A stretch of DNA of 64,000 bases from JAXMEQ01 sp046348225 (GCA_046348225.1 JAXMEQ010000003.1:248001-312000); one strand, 5' to 3'. Shown: positions 1 through 8,270, counted from the first letter of the stretch. Numbers and translations: made by a program. Notes: a model not told the origin generated them from the letters alone.

Positions 1-1541
1 ATGCGCACACCGGCATAACCAAAGGCGCGCGCCAGCGCCGCAAAGTCGGGGTTATGCAGGGCCGAGCCGCTCACATGCTGCGGGTACTCGCGCTCCTGGT
101 GCATGCGGATGGTGCCGTACATGCCGTTGTTCAACAGCACGATGATGGTCTTGCCGCCATGCTGCATGGCGGTGGCCAGTTCCTGCCCGTTCATCAGGAA
201 ATCGCCATCGCCGGCGATGGTGAACACCGTCCGGCCGGTGGCAATGCTGGCGGCAATGCCGGCCGGCACACCATAGCCCATGGCGCCCACGGTGGGGGCC
301 AGCTGCGTCTTGAAGCCCTTCGCCAGCCCGTGGTGGCGGTAGTAGCGGTGCACCCAGCTGGCAAAGTTGCCGGCGCCATTGGTCAGCACGGCATCGGCCG
401 GAAGGTGCTTCTGCAAGATGGCCACGATGGCCGGCATGTCGATGTCCCCGGGCAGGGCTTGCGGCACCAGATTGCCCAGATAGTCGGCGTGCGCCGCTTC
501 GCTCCAGGCCTCCCATGGCACCGTGGGCGGCGCGGTGAGCACCTCCAGGCTGCGCGCCGCGGCATTCATGGTGGCGTGGATGGCCAGGTCGGCCTGGTAC
601 ACACGGTTGAGTTCCTCGGCGCTGGCATGGATGTGCACCAGCTTCTGCGCCGGCTTCGGTGGCACCAGCAGCGTGTAGCCGCCCGTGGTCATCTCGCCCA
701 GGCGCGGGCCGATGGCGAGGATGAGGTCGCTCTGGCGGACGCGTTCGGCCAGCTTGGGGTTGATGCCAATGCCCACGTCGCCAGCGTACAGCGGGTGGAA
801 GTTGTCAAACGTGTCCTGGAACCGGAAGGCGTTGCCCACGGGGAGCTTCCAGTTTTCTGCGAAGCGCTGCAGCGCCTGGGCGGCCTGTGGCGTCCAGCCC
901 CCACCGCCGGCGATCACAAAAGGCCGCTGGCTCGCCAGCAACAGGGTGCGCAGCTCGCGCAGCGCGCCCGGGTCGCTCCACGCCTGCACGGCCTCGACGC
1001 GCGGCAAGGGGCGCGCCTCCACCACCTGCGTGAGCATGTCCTCGGGCAGCACCAGCACCACCGGGCCGGGCCGGCCATTGATCGCGGTGGCAAACGCACG
1101 GGCCACGTACTCCGGAATGCGCGCCGCGTCGTCAATGCGCTCCACCCGCTTGGCCATGCCCTTGGTACTGGGCCCGAATAAAGCGGTGTAGTCCACTTCC
1201 TGGAAAGCCTCGCGGTCGCGCTGGTCGCTGGCCACGTCACCCACCAGCAGCACCACGGGTGTGGAGTCCTGGAACGCGGTGTGCACGCCGATGGAGGCGT
1301 TGGTCGCGCCCGGCCCGCGCGTCACAAAACACACCCCCGGGCGGCCGGTGAGCTTGCCATGCGCTTCGGCCATGAACGCGGCACCGCCCTCCTGGCGGGT
1401 GGTGATGAAACGGATGCGGCCAGCGTGGGCGTGGAAGCCGTCCAATGCGGCAAGATAGCTCTCGCCCGGTACGCCAAACACATGGGTGACGCCTTGCGCC
1501 ACCAGGCATTCCACAAGAAGATGGCCGGCAATCTGCGACAT
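1..1541 (-). CDS. TPP-dependent enzyme, acetolactate synthase-like (C-terminus cut by window edge)
   Basis: Thiamine-diphosphate enzyme of the acetolactate synthase/benzoylformate decarboxylase superfamily. The N-terminal PYR domain has the VPGES loop with the cofactor-activating Glu at about residue 27. The C-terminal PP domain has the GDGDF...NNGMYG signature that binds Mg2+ and TDP. About 513 codons are present and the frame is still open at base 1, so roughly the last 30-50 residues of a usual 540-560 are missing. The ATG at 1541 was chosen because the frame begins MSQIAGHLL, typical of the family, and lies 41 bp from the divergent TetR gene. The substrate cannot be read from sequence. 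The neighbouring sugar-type oxidoreductase and epimerase make a keto-acid or cyclic-diketone substrate plausible, which is inference. Confidence 0.85.
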   Translation of the reverse strand, partial: MSQIAGHLLVECLVAQGVTHVFGVPGESYLAALDGFHAHAGRIRFITTRQEGGAAFMAEAHGKLTGRPGVCFVTRGPGATNASIGVHTAFQDSTPVVLLVGDVASDQRDREAFQEVDYTALFGPSTKGMAKRVERIDDAARIPEYVARAFATAINGRPGPVVLVLPEDMLTQVVEARPLPRVEAVQAWSDPGALRELRTLLLASQRPFVIAGGGGWTPQAAQALQRFAENWKLPVGNAFRFQDTFDNFHPLYAGDVGIGINPKLAERVRQSDLILAIGPRLGEMTTGGYTLLVPPKPAQKLVHIHASAEELNRVYQADLAIHATMNAAARSLEVLTAPPTVPWEAWSEAAHADYLGNLVPQALPGDIDMPAIVAILQKHLPADAVLTNGAGNFASWVHRYYRHHGLAKGFKTQLAPTVGAMGYGVPAGIAASIATGRTVFTIAGDGDFLMNGQELATAMQHGGKTIIVLLNNGMYGTIRMHQEREYPQHVSGSALHNPDFAALARAFGYAGVR

Positions 1542-1556
1542 GGCGGGTTGACTTTA

Positions 1557-1566
1557 TTAACTGAAT
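1557..1566. promoter_or_regulatory. candidate TetR operator half (TTAACTGAAT) in divergent promoter
   Basis: The 41-bp gap between the TPP enzyme and the TetR gene contains TTAACTGAAT, followed by a near-direct repeat AGTGAAT. A TTGACT box at 1548-1553 with an AT-rich -10-like stretch near 1571-1576 points toward the TetR gene. The same TTAACTGA core recurs in inverted orientation just before the receptor gene at 2294-2301, which is why it is proposed as an operator. Binding by this TetR protein is inference. Confidence 0.4.
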
Positions 1567-1582
1567 AGTGAATTATTGAGGC

Positions 1583-2233
1583 ATGATCCGAGCAACCGTG
1601 ACCGCCCCGGAAGAGCGGCAGCGCGACGCTGACCGCTCACAAGGCACCATCCTAGCAGCGGCCCGCGACGAGTTCGCCGAGTACGGTCTGGGCGGCGCCC
1701 GCATGGACCGCATCGCCGAACGTGCCGGCCTGAACAAGCGCCTGATCTACTACTACTTCGAGGACAAGGAAAAGCTGTTCCAGGCCGTGCTGGAGCAGGC
1801 GTACCGGCACATCCGCGAGGCCGAGCGCGCGCTGCACCTGCTGGACCTCAAGCCTGCAGATGCCATCCGGCGGCTGATCGAGTTCACCTGGAACTACTAC
1901 CTTGACCATCCGGAGTTCCTGACCCTGCTCAACAGCGCCAACCTGCACAAGGCCAGGCACCTGGACGAGTCGCAGCGGGTGCGCGAACTCAACTCCCCGC
2001 TGGTGGCAACGCTGGGTGAAGTGCTCGAGCGCGGCCGCAAGGACGGCAGCTTCCGCGGCGGCATCGACCCGGTGCAGTTGTATGTGTCGATCGCCGGCCT
2101 GTCGTACTTCTACCTGTCCAACAACCACACGCTGTCGGCCATCTTCGGGCGCGACTTGATGACCGCGAAGGCGCGCAATGAGCGGCTGTCGCACATGTGT
2201 GACGTGATCCTGGGCTACGTGCTGCGCAGCTGA
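1583..2233 (+). CDS. TetR/AcrR family transcriptional regulator
   Basis: A 216-residue TetR repressor. The N-terminal helix-turn-helix spans about residues 40-60 (MDRIAERAGLNKRLIYYYFE), preceded by the usual ILAAARDEFAEYG helix. The C-terminal ligand/dimerisation domain resembles TetR_C families with the LIEFTWNYYLDHPEF segment. It is divergent from the TPP enzyme and 92 bp upstream of the Bug receptor, so it probably controls both directions. The shared TTAACTGA motif on both sides of the gene supports this. The ligand is unknown. Confidence 0.9.
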   Translation: MIRATVTAPEERQRDADRSQGTILAAARDEFAEYGLGGARMDRIAERAGLNKRLIYYYFEDKEKLFQAVLEQAYRHIREAERALHLLDLKPADAIRRLIEFTWNYYLDHPEFLTLLNSANLHKARHLDESQRVRELNSPLVATLGEVLERGRKDGSFRGGIDPVQLYVSIAGLSYFYLSNNHTLSAIFGRDLMTAKARNERLSHMCDVILGYVLRS

Positions 2234-2293
2234 AGCGCACCGGGCTCGCGCTGCGGGCTTGCATTTGCCACAATACGCCCTACAATTCACCAA

Positions 2294-2305
2294 TCAGTTA
2301 ACTAA
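2294..2305. promoter_or_regulatory. candidate TetR operator (TCAGTTAACTAA)
   Basis: TCAGTTAACTAA contains the 8-bp perfect palindrome AGTTAACT and shares TTAACTGA (inverted) with the site at 1557. It lies 20 bp before the receptor start, so a bound repressor would block transcription into the operon. It is the only AT-rich stretch in the gap. Function is inferred from recurrence only. Confidence 0.4.
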
Positions 2306-2325
2306 TTTCAACGACAGGAGACACC

Positions 2326-3303
2326 ATGACTTTTGCTCGACGCACCGCCGTGGCCGCGCTTTGCCTGGCCAGCCTGACCCCGCTGGCCGCCCTGGCCCAG
2401 GGCGCCTACCCCACCAAACCGATCCGGGTGGTCGTGCCGTTTGCCGCTGGCAGCACCACCGACATCATTGCCCGTGCGATTGCCGACAAGATGGGCGCCG
2501 GGCTCGGCCAGCCGATGGTGATCGAGAACCGTGGCGGCGCCAGCGGCACCATCGGCCAGGCGATGGTGGCCCAGGCGGCGCCGGACGGCTACACCCTCAT
2601 GATCCACAGCTCGTCGCACACGGTCAGCCCGTCCACCTTTGCCAAACTGCCGTTTGACACCGAGAAGGACTTCGCGGGCATCAGCCCGATAGCTTCCACG
2701 CCCAACGTGCTGGTCATGGCGCCGTCGCGCGGCATCAAGTCGGTCAAGGAGCTGGTGCAGGCGGCCAAGGCCAAGCCGGGCTCGCTCAACTACGCCTCCG
2801 CCGGACAGGGCAGCGCCACCCACCTGAACGCCGAGAAGTTCAAGATGGCCGGCCAGTTCTTTGCCGTGCACATCCCCTTCACCGGCTCGGCCGGAGCCGT
2901 GAGCGAGGTGATGGCGGGCCGGCTGGACTACTACTTCTCGCCGATCTCGCCGGTCATCGGCCACATCAAGGAAGGGCGCCTGGTGGCGCTGGCCGTCGGC
3001 TCGCCGCGCCGTGCCGCCGCCCTGCCCGACGTGCCCACCACGGCCGAGGCCGGCGTGCCGGGCTCGGAGTTCAACTTCTGGATCGGCATGATGGCGCCCG
3101 GCAAAACGCCGCGCGACATCGTGAACCGCCTCAACGACGAACTGGTCAAGGCGCTGGTTTCGCCCGAGGTGAAGGAGCGCTTTGCCCGCCTCGGCGCCGA
3201 CGCCTGGACGCTCAAGCCCGAGCAGTTTGACACCTACATCCGCGACGAGATCAAGAGCAATGCTGCGCTGGTCAAGGCCGCCGGCCTGGAGGTTGCGAAA
3301 TGA
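2326..3303 (+). CDS. Bug-family tripartite tricarboxylate transporter substrate-binding protein
   Basis: Periplasmic receptor of the TctC/Bug family, 325 residues. A Sec signal peptide covers residues 1-24 (cut after AALA). Then comes YPTKPIRVVVPFAAGSTTD, the family hallmark, and the conserved NRGGASGTIG block that contacts the ligand carboxylate. A strong AGGAGA ribosome site precedes the ATG. No TctA/TctB membrane partners are in the window, as is common for these greatly expanded receptors in Burkholderiales. It starts the presumed catabolic operon, so it likely binds a carboxylated substrate for the enzymes downstream. Confidence 0.92.
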   Translation: MTFARRTAVAALCLASLTPLAALAQGAYPTKPIRVVVPFAAGSTTDIIARAIADKMGAGLGQPMVIENRGGASGTIGQAMVAQAAPDGYTLMIHSSSHTVSPSTFAKLPFDTEKDFAGISPIASTPNVLVMAPSRGIKSVKELVQAAKAKPGSLNYASAGQGSATHLNAEKFKMAGQFFAVHIPFTGSAGAVSEVMAGRLDYYFSPISPVIGHIKEGRLVALAVGSPRRAAALPDVPTTAEAGVPGSEFNFWIGMMAPGKTPRDIVNRLNDELVKALVSPEVKERFARLGADAWTLKPEQFDTYIRDEIKSNAALVKAAGLEVAK

Positions 3304-3314
3304 CGACGGGTCAA

Positions 3315-3330
3315 CCGGCCTGAAGGCCGG
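3315..3330 (+). other. intercistronic hairpin after receptor gene
   Basis: CCGGCC-TGAA-GGCCGG forms a perfect 6-bp stem with a tetraloop, 12 bp after the receptor stop codon and before the ribosome site (AAAAGGA) of the oxidoreductase. It has no T-run, so it is more likely a 3'-end stabiliser that raises receptor expression over the enzymes than a terminator. Confidence 0.55.
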
Positions 3331-3351
3331 AACTTCAAAAGGATTCTTCCC

Positions 3352-4515
3352 ATGCCTATTCGCTCTCTCGGCCTCATCATGCACGGCGTCACCGGACGCA
3401 TGGGCATGAACCAGCACCTGATCCGCTCCATCGTCGCCATCCGCAACCAGGGCGGCGTGACACTCGCCAACGGTGACAAGGTCATGCCCGACCCCATCCT
3501 CATCGGCCGCAACGCCGAGAAGATGGAAGCGCTGGCCAAGGCCCACGGCATTGCGCGCTGGGGCACCGACCTCGACGCCGCACTGGCCAACCCGGACGAC
3601 ACCGTCTTCTTTGACGCCGGCACCACCCAGATGCGCCCCACCCTGCTGGCCAAAGCCATTCGCGCCGGCAAGCATGTGTACTGCGAGAAGCCCATCGCCA
3701 CCAACCTGAACGAGGCGGTGGAGATCGCCCGCCTGGCACAGGGCTCGGGCCTCAAGCATGGCGCGGTGCAGGACAAGCTGTTCCTGCCCGGTCTGCGCAA
3801 GCTCGACATGCTGCGCCGCGCGGGCTTCTTCGGCAAACTGCTGTCGCTGCGGCTGGAGTTTGGCTACTGGGTGTTTGAGGGCGACCTGCAACCCATCCAG
3901 CGCCCGAGCTGGAACTACCGCGCCGAAGATGGCGGCGGCATGATTCTGGACATGATGTGCCACTGGCGCTATGTGCTGGACAACCTGTTCGGCGAGGTCA
4001 AGTCCATCTCGTGCATCGGCGCCACGCACATCCCGAAGCGCTGGGACGAAGCCGGCCAGCCCTACGCCGCCACGGCAGACGACGCCGCCTATGCCACCGC
4101 CGAGCTGACGGGCCACAACGGCGAGCCCGTGATCGCGCAGATGAACATGAGTTGGGCCACCCGCGTGCGCCGCGACGACCTGGTGACCTTCCATGTCGAC
4201 GGCACGCACGGCTCGGCCGTGGCGGGCTTGAGTGACTGCCGCGCCCAAAGCCGCGTGGCCACGCCGCGCCCGGTCTGGAACCCCGACCAGAAGCAGACCA
4301 TGAACTTCCATGACCAGTGGCAGGAGGTGCCGGACACGCAGGTCTATGACAACGGTTTCAAGATCCAGTGGGAGCACTTCATCCGCCACGTGGTGGAAGA
4401 CGCCCCCTACCGCTGGACCCTGCCCGAGGGCTCCAAGGGCGTGCAGCTGGTCGAGGCCGCACTGCAAAGCTGGAAAGAGCGGCGTTGGGTGGATGTGCAG
4501 CCGCTATCGATTTGA
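3352..4515 (+). CDS. Gfo/Idh/MocA family oxidoreductase
   Basis: NAD(P)-dependent dehydrogenase of 387 residues. The N-terminal Rossmann fold has a Gly-rich turn (MHGVTGRMG, about 10-18). The EKP motif typical of the family is present (CEKPIA, Lys113). The C-terminal alpha/beta domain has the conserved GGGMILDMMCHW catalytic region near residues 197-208. Members oxidise sugars, inositols or related cyclic polyols. The last residues (PLSI) and the TGA stop are encoded by the hairpin core of the 42-bp repeat at 4503-4544, so the native C-terminus may have been altered by that element. It is the second gene of the presumed operon. Confidence 0.88.
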   Translation: MPIRSLGLIMHGVTGRMGMNQHLIRSIVAIRNQGGVTLANGDKVMPDPILIGRNAEKMEALAKAHGIARWGTDLDAALANPDDTVFFDAGTTQMRPTLLAKAIRAGKHVYCEKPIATNLNEAVEIARLAQGSGLKHGAVQDKLFLPGLRKLDMLRRAGFFGKLLSLRLEFGYWVFEGDLQPIQRPSWNYRAEDGGGMILDMMCHWRYVLDNLFGEVKSISCIGATHIPKRWDEAGQPYAATADDAAYATAELTGHNGEPVIAQMNMSWATRVRRDDLVTFHVDGTHGSAVAGLSDCRAQSRVATPRPVWNPDQKQTMNFHDQWQEVPDTQVYDNGFKIQWEHFIRHVVEDAPYRWTLPEGSKGVQLVEAALQSWKERRWVDVQPLSI

Positions 4516-4544
4516 TAGCGCCTCACGCATGATCTACGCGGGCT
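4503..4544 (+). repeat. 42-bp dispersed element, copy 1
   Basis: Begins with the hairpin core GCTATC-GATTT-GATAGC, continues GCGCCTCACGCATGA and ends GCGGGCT. Stem is a perfect 6 bp. The core supplies the TGA stop of the Gfo/Idh gene, immediately followed by TAG. It reads hairpin-first in the sense of that gene. Confidence 0.85.
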
Positions 4545-4578
4545 GCAGCCTGTTTTAACCCATAACCTGGCCTTCTCC

Positions 4579-5769
4579 ATGCCACTCCAGCTGATGCTTC
4601 CGCGCGCCGACGGCACGCTTGCACCCTACACCCTGAGCGGGCTGCGACCCGTGGCGCCCGCGCCGGGCGTTGCCTTCAACCGCATCGCCTATTCGGCTGC
4701 CCATGTGGTGGCCGATCCGCGGGCCGCCATCGACCCCTGGCTGCAATGCGCGGTGGACTGGGACGCCACCATCGCCTACCGCCAGCGCCTGTGGTCGCTG
4801 GGCCTGGGCGTGGCCGAGGCGATGGACACCGCCCAGCGCGGCATGGGGCTGGACTGGCCGACCTCGCTGGAACTGATCCGCCGCTCGCTCGACGCGGCGC
4901 GGGACTTCGGCCCGCAGGCGCTGGTGGCCTCGGGCTGCGGCACCGACCACCTCGCGCCCGAGGCCGCACGCAGCGTGGACGACGTGATCCGAGCCTACGA
5001 GCAGCAGATGGAAGCCATCGAAAAGCTCGGCGGCAAGCTGATCGTCATGGCCAGCCGTGCGCTGGCGCACGTGGCCACCGGGCCGGCCGACTACGAGCGG
5101 GTGTACAGCCGGATCCTGCGCCAGGCGAAGCAACCGGTGGTGTTGCACTGGCTCGGCGAGATGTTTGACCCGGCGCTCAAGGGCTACTGGGGCAGCCCCG
5201 ATGTGGCCGCCGCGATGGACACGGCGCTGGGCATCATCGCGGCCCATGCGGACAAGGTGGACGGCATCAAGATCTCGCTGCTCGACAAGGACAAGGAGAT
5301 CGCCATGCGCCGCCGCCTCGCGCCCGGCGTGCGCATGTACACGGGCGACGACTTCAACTACGCCGAGCTGATTGCCGGTGACGGCTTCGGCAGCGAACCC
5401 ACGCACGGCCAGAGTGATGCCCTGCTGGGCATCTTCGACGCGATTGCGCCGGCCGCCAGTGCCGCCCTCGGCGCGCTGGCACGCGGGGACGTGGCCTCGT
5501 TCCACACCATCCTGGGCCCCACGGTGCCGCTGTCGCGCCACATCTTTGCCGCGCCCACACGCTTCTACAAAACAGGCGTCGTCTTCATGGCCTGGCTCAA
5601 TGGCCATCAGAGCCACTTCACCATGGTCGGCGGGCAGCAAAGCACCCGCAGCCTGGTGCACCTGGCCGAACTGTTCCGGCTGGCCGACGCCGCGCATCTG
5701 CTGGAGCAGCCCGAACTGGCCGTGCACCGCATGAAGACCCTGCTGGCGCTGCATGGGGTCGACGCATGA
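4579..5769 (+). CDS. DUF993 family protein, dihydrodipicolinate synthase-like TIM barrel
   Basis: 396 residues matching the DUF993 family, which databases place near dihydrodipicolinate synthase/N-acetylneuraminate lyase aldolases. The segment VDGIKISLLDKDKE holds Lys231 at the end of a predicted beta strand, where the Schiff-base lysine of that superfamily sits. VVLHWLGEMFDP and MYTGDDFNYAE are other conserved strand-end motifs. I know of no firmly established reaction for DUF993. Between a sugar-type dehydrogenase and an epimerase, an aldol or retro-aldol step on an oxidised sugar or inositol is the natural guess. It is followed by an unusual 567-bp non-coding block. Confidence 0.8.
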   Translation: MPLQLMLPRADGTLAPYTLSGLRPVAPAPGVAFNRIAYSAAHVVADPRAAIDPWLQCAVDWDATIAYRQRLWSLGLGVAEAMDTAQRGMGLDWPTSLELIRRSLDAARDFGPQALVASGCGTDHLAPEAARSVDDVIRAYEQQMEAIEKLGGKLIVMASRALAHVATGPADYERVYSRILRQAKQPVVLHWLGEMFDPALKGYWGSPDVAAAMDTALGIIAAHADKVDGIKISLLDKDKEIAMRRRLAPGVRMYTGDDFNYAELIAGDGFGSEPTHGQSDALLGIFDAIAPAASAALGALARGDVASFHTILGPTVPLSRHIFAAPTRFYKTGVVFMAWLNGHQSHFTMVGGQQSTRSLVHLAELFRLADAAHLLEQPELAVHRMKTLLALHGVDA

Positions 5770-6336
5770 TGTGTGAAAGAGCCAAATCCCGATCCATTTC
5801 GCAGCAAAGACATGTGCGCCCGGGCCGTGGCGCTTCACTGGCGCGGTCACCGCTGCGCGGTGACTGCCCTGCGTTGCTCGGTCATGCGGCCCGTCGCGAA
5901 ACTCGCTGTGTTCGCTGCGCTCACGCCGCTCAGACAGCCGCGACGAGTCAGTCGACGATCCGCGCTGCGCGCTTGGCCACACGCCCTGCGCGACTCGGCG
6001 CCCCAGAGGCGCGCCACAACCCGGGCGCACACGCCTTTGCCGAACCATGGTTGGCTCGCCTACGGTGGAGTGCCCACGCCCGCTTCGCGGCAGGCGGTGC
6101 CCGGTGGGGGCGATCTCTGTGGCGGCGAGGCGCGGAGATTCGGGGGCGGCGCGCGCAGCGCGCTTCGTGTCTAGCTTGCCGAAGCTGTTTGAGCGGCGTG
6201 AGCGCAGCGAACACGGCGAGTTCTTTGGCACGCCCCCGGATCGAGCACCGCAGCGGAGTTGGCGCCAAGCGCCAACCGCCACAGTGTGAGCCCCCGCCGG
6301 GCACCGCCTGGCGCGAAGCGCGGGAGAGAAAATTCC
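5770..6336. repeat. palindrome-rich non-coding block with interleaved inverted repeats
   Basis: No credible gene is seen in these 567 bp. Three inverted-repeat pairs interleave. C 5814-5833 pairs with 6011-6030 (18/20). A 5899-5937 pairs with 6184-6222 (37/39). B 6081-6124 pairs with 6277-6320 (about 38/44). Their symmetry centres fall near 5922, 6060 and 6200, about 139 bp apart. Local hairpins also occur, such as GTTGGCGC-CAA-GCGCCAAC at 6259-6277. The block separates two genes that otherwise look like one operon. It resembles a compound intergenic repeat rather than an insertion sequence: no transposase and no obvious target-site duplication. Confidence 0.7.
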
Positions 6337-7215
6337 ATGCGTGACTTCTCGCAGGACCACCGCTGGCTGTCCATCAACACCGCCACGGTGCGCAAAAGCC
6401 GGGGCCAGGACCTGCCGCTGCCCGACATTCTGGACGCCTGTGCCAGACGCGGCATCCGCGCTGTGGCGCCCTGGCGTGACCAGGTGGCCGCCGCCGGGCT
6501 GGACACCGTGGCGAACATCATCAAGGCACACGGGCTGGAACTGTCTGGCTACTGCCGTGGCGGCATGTTCCCCGCCGCTGACGCAGCCGGCCTGCAGGCC
6601 GCGCATGACGACAACCGCCGCGCGGTGGACGAAGCCTGCGCCCTGGGCGCACCCTGCCTCGTGCTGGTGGTCGGCGGCCTGCCCGGCGCGCTGGACGGGA
6701 AGGCAGTGCACAAGGACATCGCGCTGGCGCGCCGCCAGGTCACTGACGGCATTGCCCGGCTGCTGGAGTACGCGCGCGCCTGCCAGATGCCGCTGGCCAT
6801 CGAGCCGCTGCACCCCATGTACGCGGCCGACCGCGCCTGTATCAACACCCTGGAGCAGGCGCTGGACATGTGCGATGCGCTCGACCCGGCGCAGTCCGGC
6901 GCCCTGGGCGTTGCGGTGGACGTGTACCACTGCTGGTGGGACCCGAAGCTCGAAGCCCAGATTGCGCGGGCCGGCGCCAGACGCCTGCTGGCCTTTCATG
7001 TGTGCGACTGGCTCACGCCCACCACCGATCTGCTGCTGGACCGCGGCATGATGGGCGACGGCGTGATCGACATCCCGCGCATCCGCGGCTGGGTTGAAGC
7101 CCAGGGCTTTGCCGGCTACAGCGAGGTGGAGATCTTTTCTGCCGCCCGCTGGTGGCAGCGCGACGCGGGCGAGGTGCTGGACACCTGCATCCAGCGCCAC
7201 CGCAGCGCAGTCTGA
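6337..7215 (+). CDS. sugar phosphate isomerase/epimerase family protein (xylose isomerase-like TIM barrel)
   Basis: 292 residues of the AP-endonuclease-2/xylose-isomerase-like TIM barrel family (IolE, hydroxypyruvate isomerase and ketose epimerases). Visible metal-site regions are LAIEPLHPMY (Glu ligand), VAVDVYHCWWDP (Asp/His) and HVCDWL. A C-terminal SEVEIFS strand ends the barrel. The ATG at 6337 was chosen because MRDFSQDHRWLSIN starts the fold and GGGAGAG lies just upstream. It probably isomerises or epimerises an intermediate produced by the Gfo/Idh and DUF993 enzymes. Confidence 0.85.
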   Translation: MRDFSQDHRWLSINTATVRKSRGQDLPLPDILDACARRGIRAVAPWRDQVAAAGLDTVANIIKAHGLELSGYCRGGMFPAADAAGLQAAHDDNRRAVDEACALGAPCLVLVVGGLPGALDGKAVHKDIALARRQVTDGIARLLEYARACQMPLAIEPLHPMYAADRACINTLEQALDMCDALDPAQSGALGVAVDVYHCWWDPKLEAQIARAGARRLLAFHVCDWLTPTTDLLLDRGMMGDGVIDIPRIRGWVEAQGFAGYSEVEIFSAARWWQRDAGEVLDTCIQRHRSAV

Positions 7216-7280
7216 CCGGCGCGTTTGACAGACCGGGGAGCGTGAACCACTATGGACAAGGACTGCAGGCTCTTCCCACC

Positions 7281-8270
7281 ATGCACCTGTCTGACCTTTG
7301 CGCAAGGCTTCGCCACTGGCGAAGGGTGGTGGGCTTTTTTGTCGCCCTGCTGCCCCTGCTGGGCAGTGCCGCAGACACTTTTGACGCCGCCACCGGCATC
7401 CTGACCATTCCGCTGGTGGTCATCGGCAACACCAGCTATTCGAATGTGCGCATCACGGTCGGCGCGGTGGTCGGCATTGGCGGCGGCACGCCCGCCAGCA
7501 GCTTTGACACCTTCAACCCGGTCACCAACCAGTTGACCATTGCGTCCGTCACGGTGGGCACGGCGACCTTCAACAATGTGGTGGTCACGGTGGGCACGGT
7601 GCTTGGCGTCGGTGCGGTCAGTTCCATCCAGACGGCGCCAGTGCTGGCCCTGGTCAATCCGCTGCCCGACGCCACGGCAGGCCAGAGCTATTCGGCAAGC
7701 GTCGTCGCGGCCATTGCGCCGGCCTCCCGCTACACCTATTCCATCGACACCCTGGCCAACGGCGCCCTGCCCGGCGGCATGACCATCGACCTGAACGGCG
7801 TCCTCAGCGGGCGCCCCAGCGTGACCGGTCGCACCGACGTGAACGGCAACCAGATCGCCAGAACCTATACCTTTGGCGTCTGCGCCACCGACACCATCAC
7901 CCGCGTGATGACCACGCCCTGCCCGCAAACCAGCATCACCGTGAATCCGGCGCCGGTGGCCTGCAGCTACACCTATTCGGGCTGGAGCGTCTGCGCCGCC
8001 GGGCAGCAAAGCCGCTCGGTCCTGTCGGCCACACCGGCCGGCTGTACCGGCACACCCGTCACCTCACAGGCCTGTACATCAACACCCGCATCATCGGCGT
8101 GCTACTACTGCCAGTTTGACGTGAACTGCACCGTGTACGGGCGCGGCGGCTGCTGGCGCTGCAGCACGTCCAGCGTGGTCGCGGGCACCTGCCAGGCACC
8201 GTCCACCGCGCTGGTCACCTATGGCAGTACCTGTGTGGCAGACCCGGCGCTGTACCAGGTCTGCCAGTGA
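7281..8270 (+). CDS. secreted Ig-like protein with thrombospondin-like C-terminus, function unknown
   Basis: 329 residues; not assignable to a characterised protein. Residues about 8-32 form a signal peptide (RRVVGFFVALLPLLGSAA). Two tandem copies of an approximately 40-residue beta-rich repeat follow: DTFDAATGILTIP...VGAVVGIG and DTFNPVTNQLTIA...VGTVLGVG. A putative-Ig (He_PIG-like) domain comes next, marked by LPDATAGQSYSASV and LPGGMTIDLNGVLSG. The C-terminal about 100 residues are Cys-rich (YSGWSVCAAGQQSR, CYYCQFDVNC), resembling a thrombospondin type-1 pattern. The ATG at 7281 is chosen as the start of the signal peptide. The ribosome site is weak. Probably extracellular or surface-located. 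Confidence 0.7.
   Translation: MHLSDLCARLRHWRRVVGFFVALLPLLGSAADTFDAATGILTIPLVVIGNTSYSNVRITVGAVVGIGGGTPASSFDTFNPVTNQLTIASVTVGTATFNNVVVTVGTVLGVGAVSSIQTAPVLALVNPLPDATAGQSYSASVVAAIAPASRYTYSIDTLANGALPGGMTIDLNGVLSGRPSVTGRTDVNGNQIARTYTFGVCATDTITRVMTTPCPQTSITVNPAPVACSYTYSGWSVCAAGQQSRSVLSATPAGCTGTPVTSQACTSTPASSACYYCQFDVNCTVYGRGGCWRCSTSSVVAGTCQAPSTALVTYGSTCVADPALYQVCQ

Noticed and set aside
2308..4467. 719-codon minus-strand open frame over the receptor and oxidoreductase
   Set aside because: Antisense to two genes with strong family motifs; low-complexity His/Ala/Val-rich translation.
5770..6336. Insertion sequence or MITE remnant
   Set aside because: No transposase fragment, no terminal inverted repeats at the block edges and no clear target duplication. 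Kept as a repeat block only.
5766..6344. 192-codon open frame in the palindromic block
   Set aside because: Its translation comes directly from inverted repeats and is Arg/Ala-rich; no ribosome site and competing frames on both strands are equally open.
4555..7305. 916-codon open frame on the minus strand across the DUF993 and epimerase genes
   Set aside because: Antisense shadow of high-GC genes. Composition is Arg/His/Gly/Ala-rich with no domain, and it crosses the repeat block and two clear genes.
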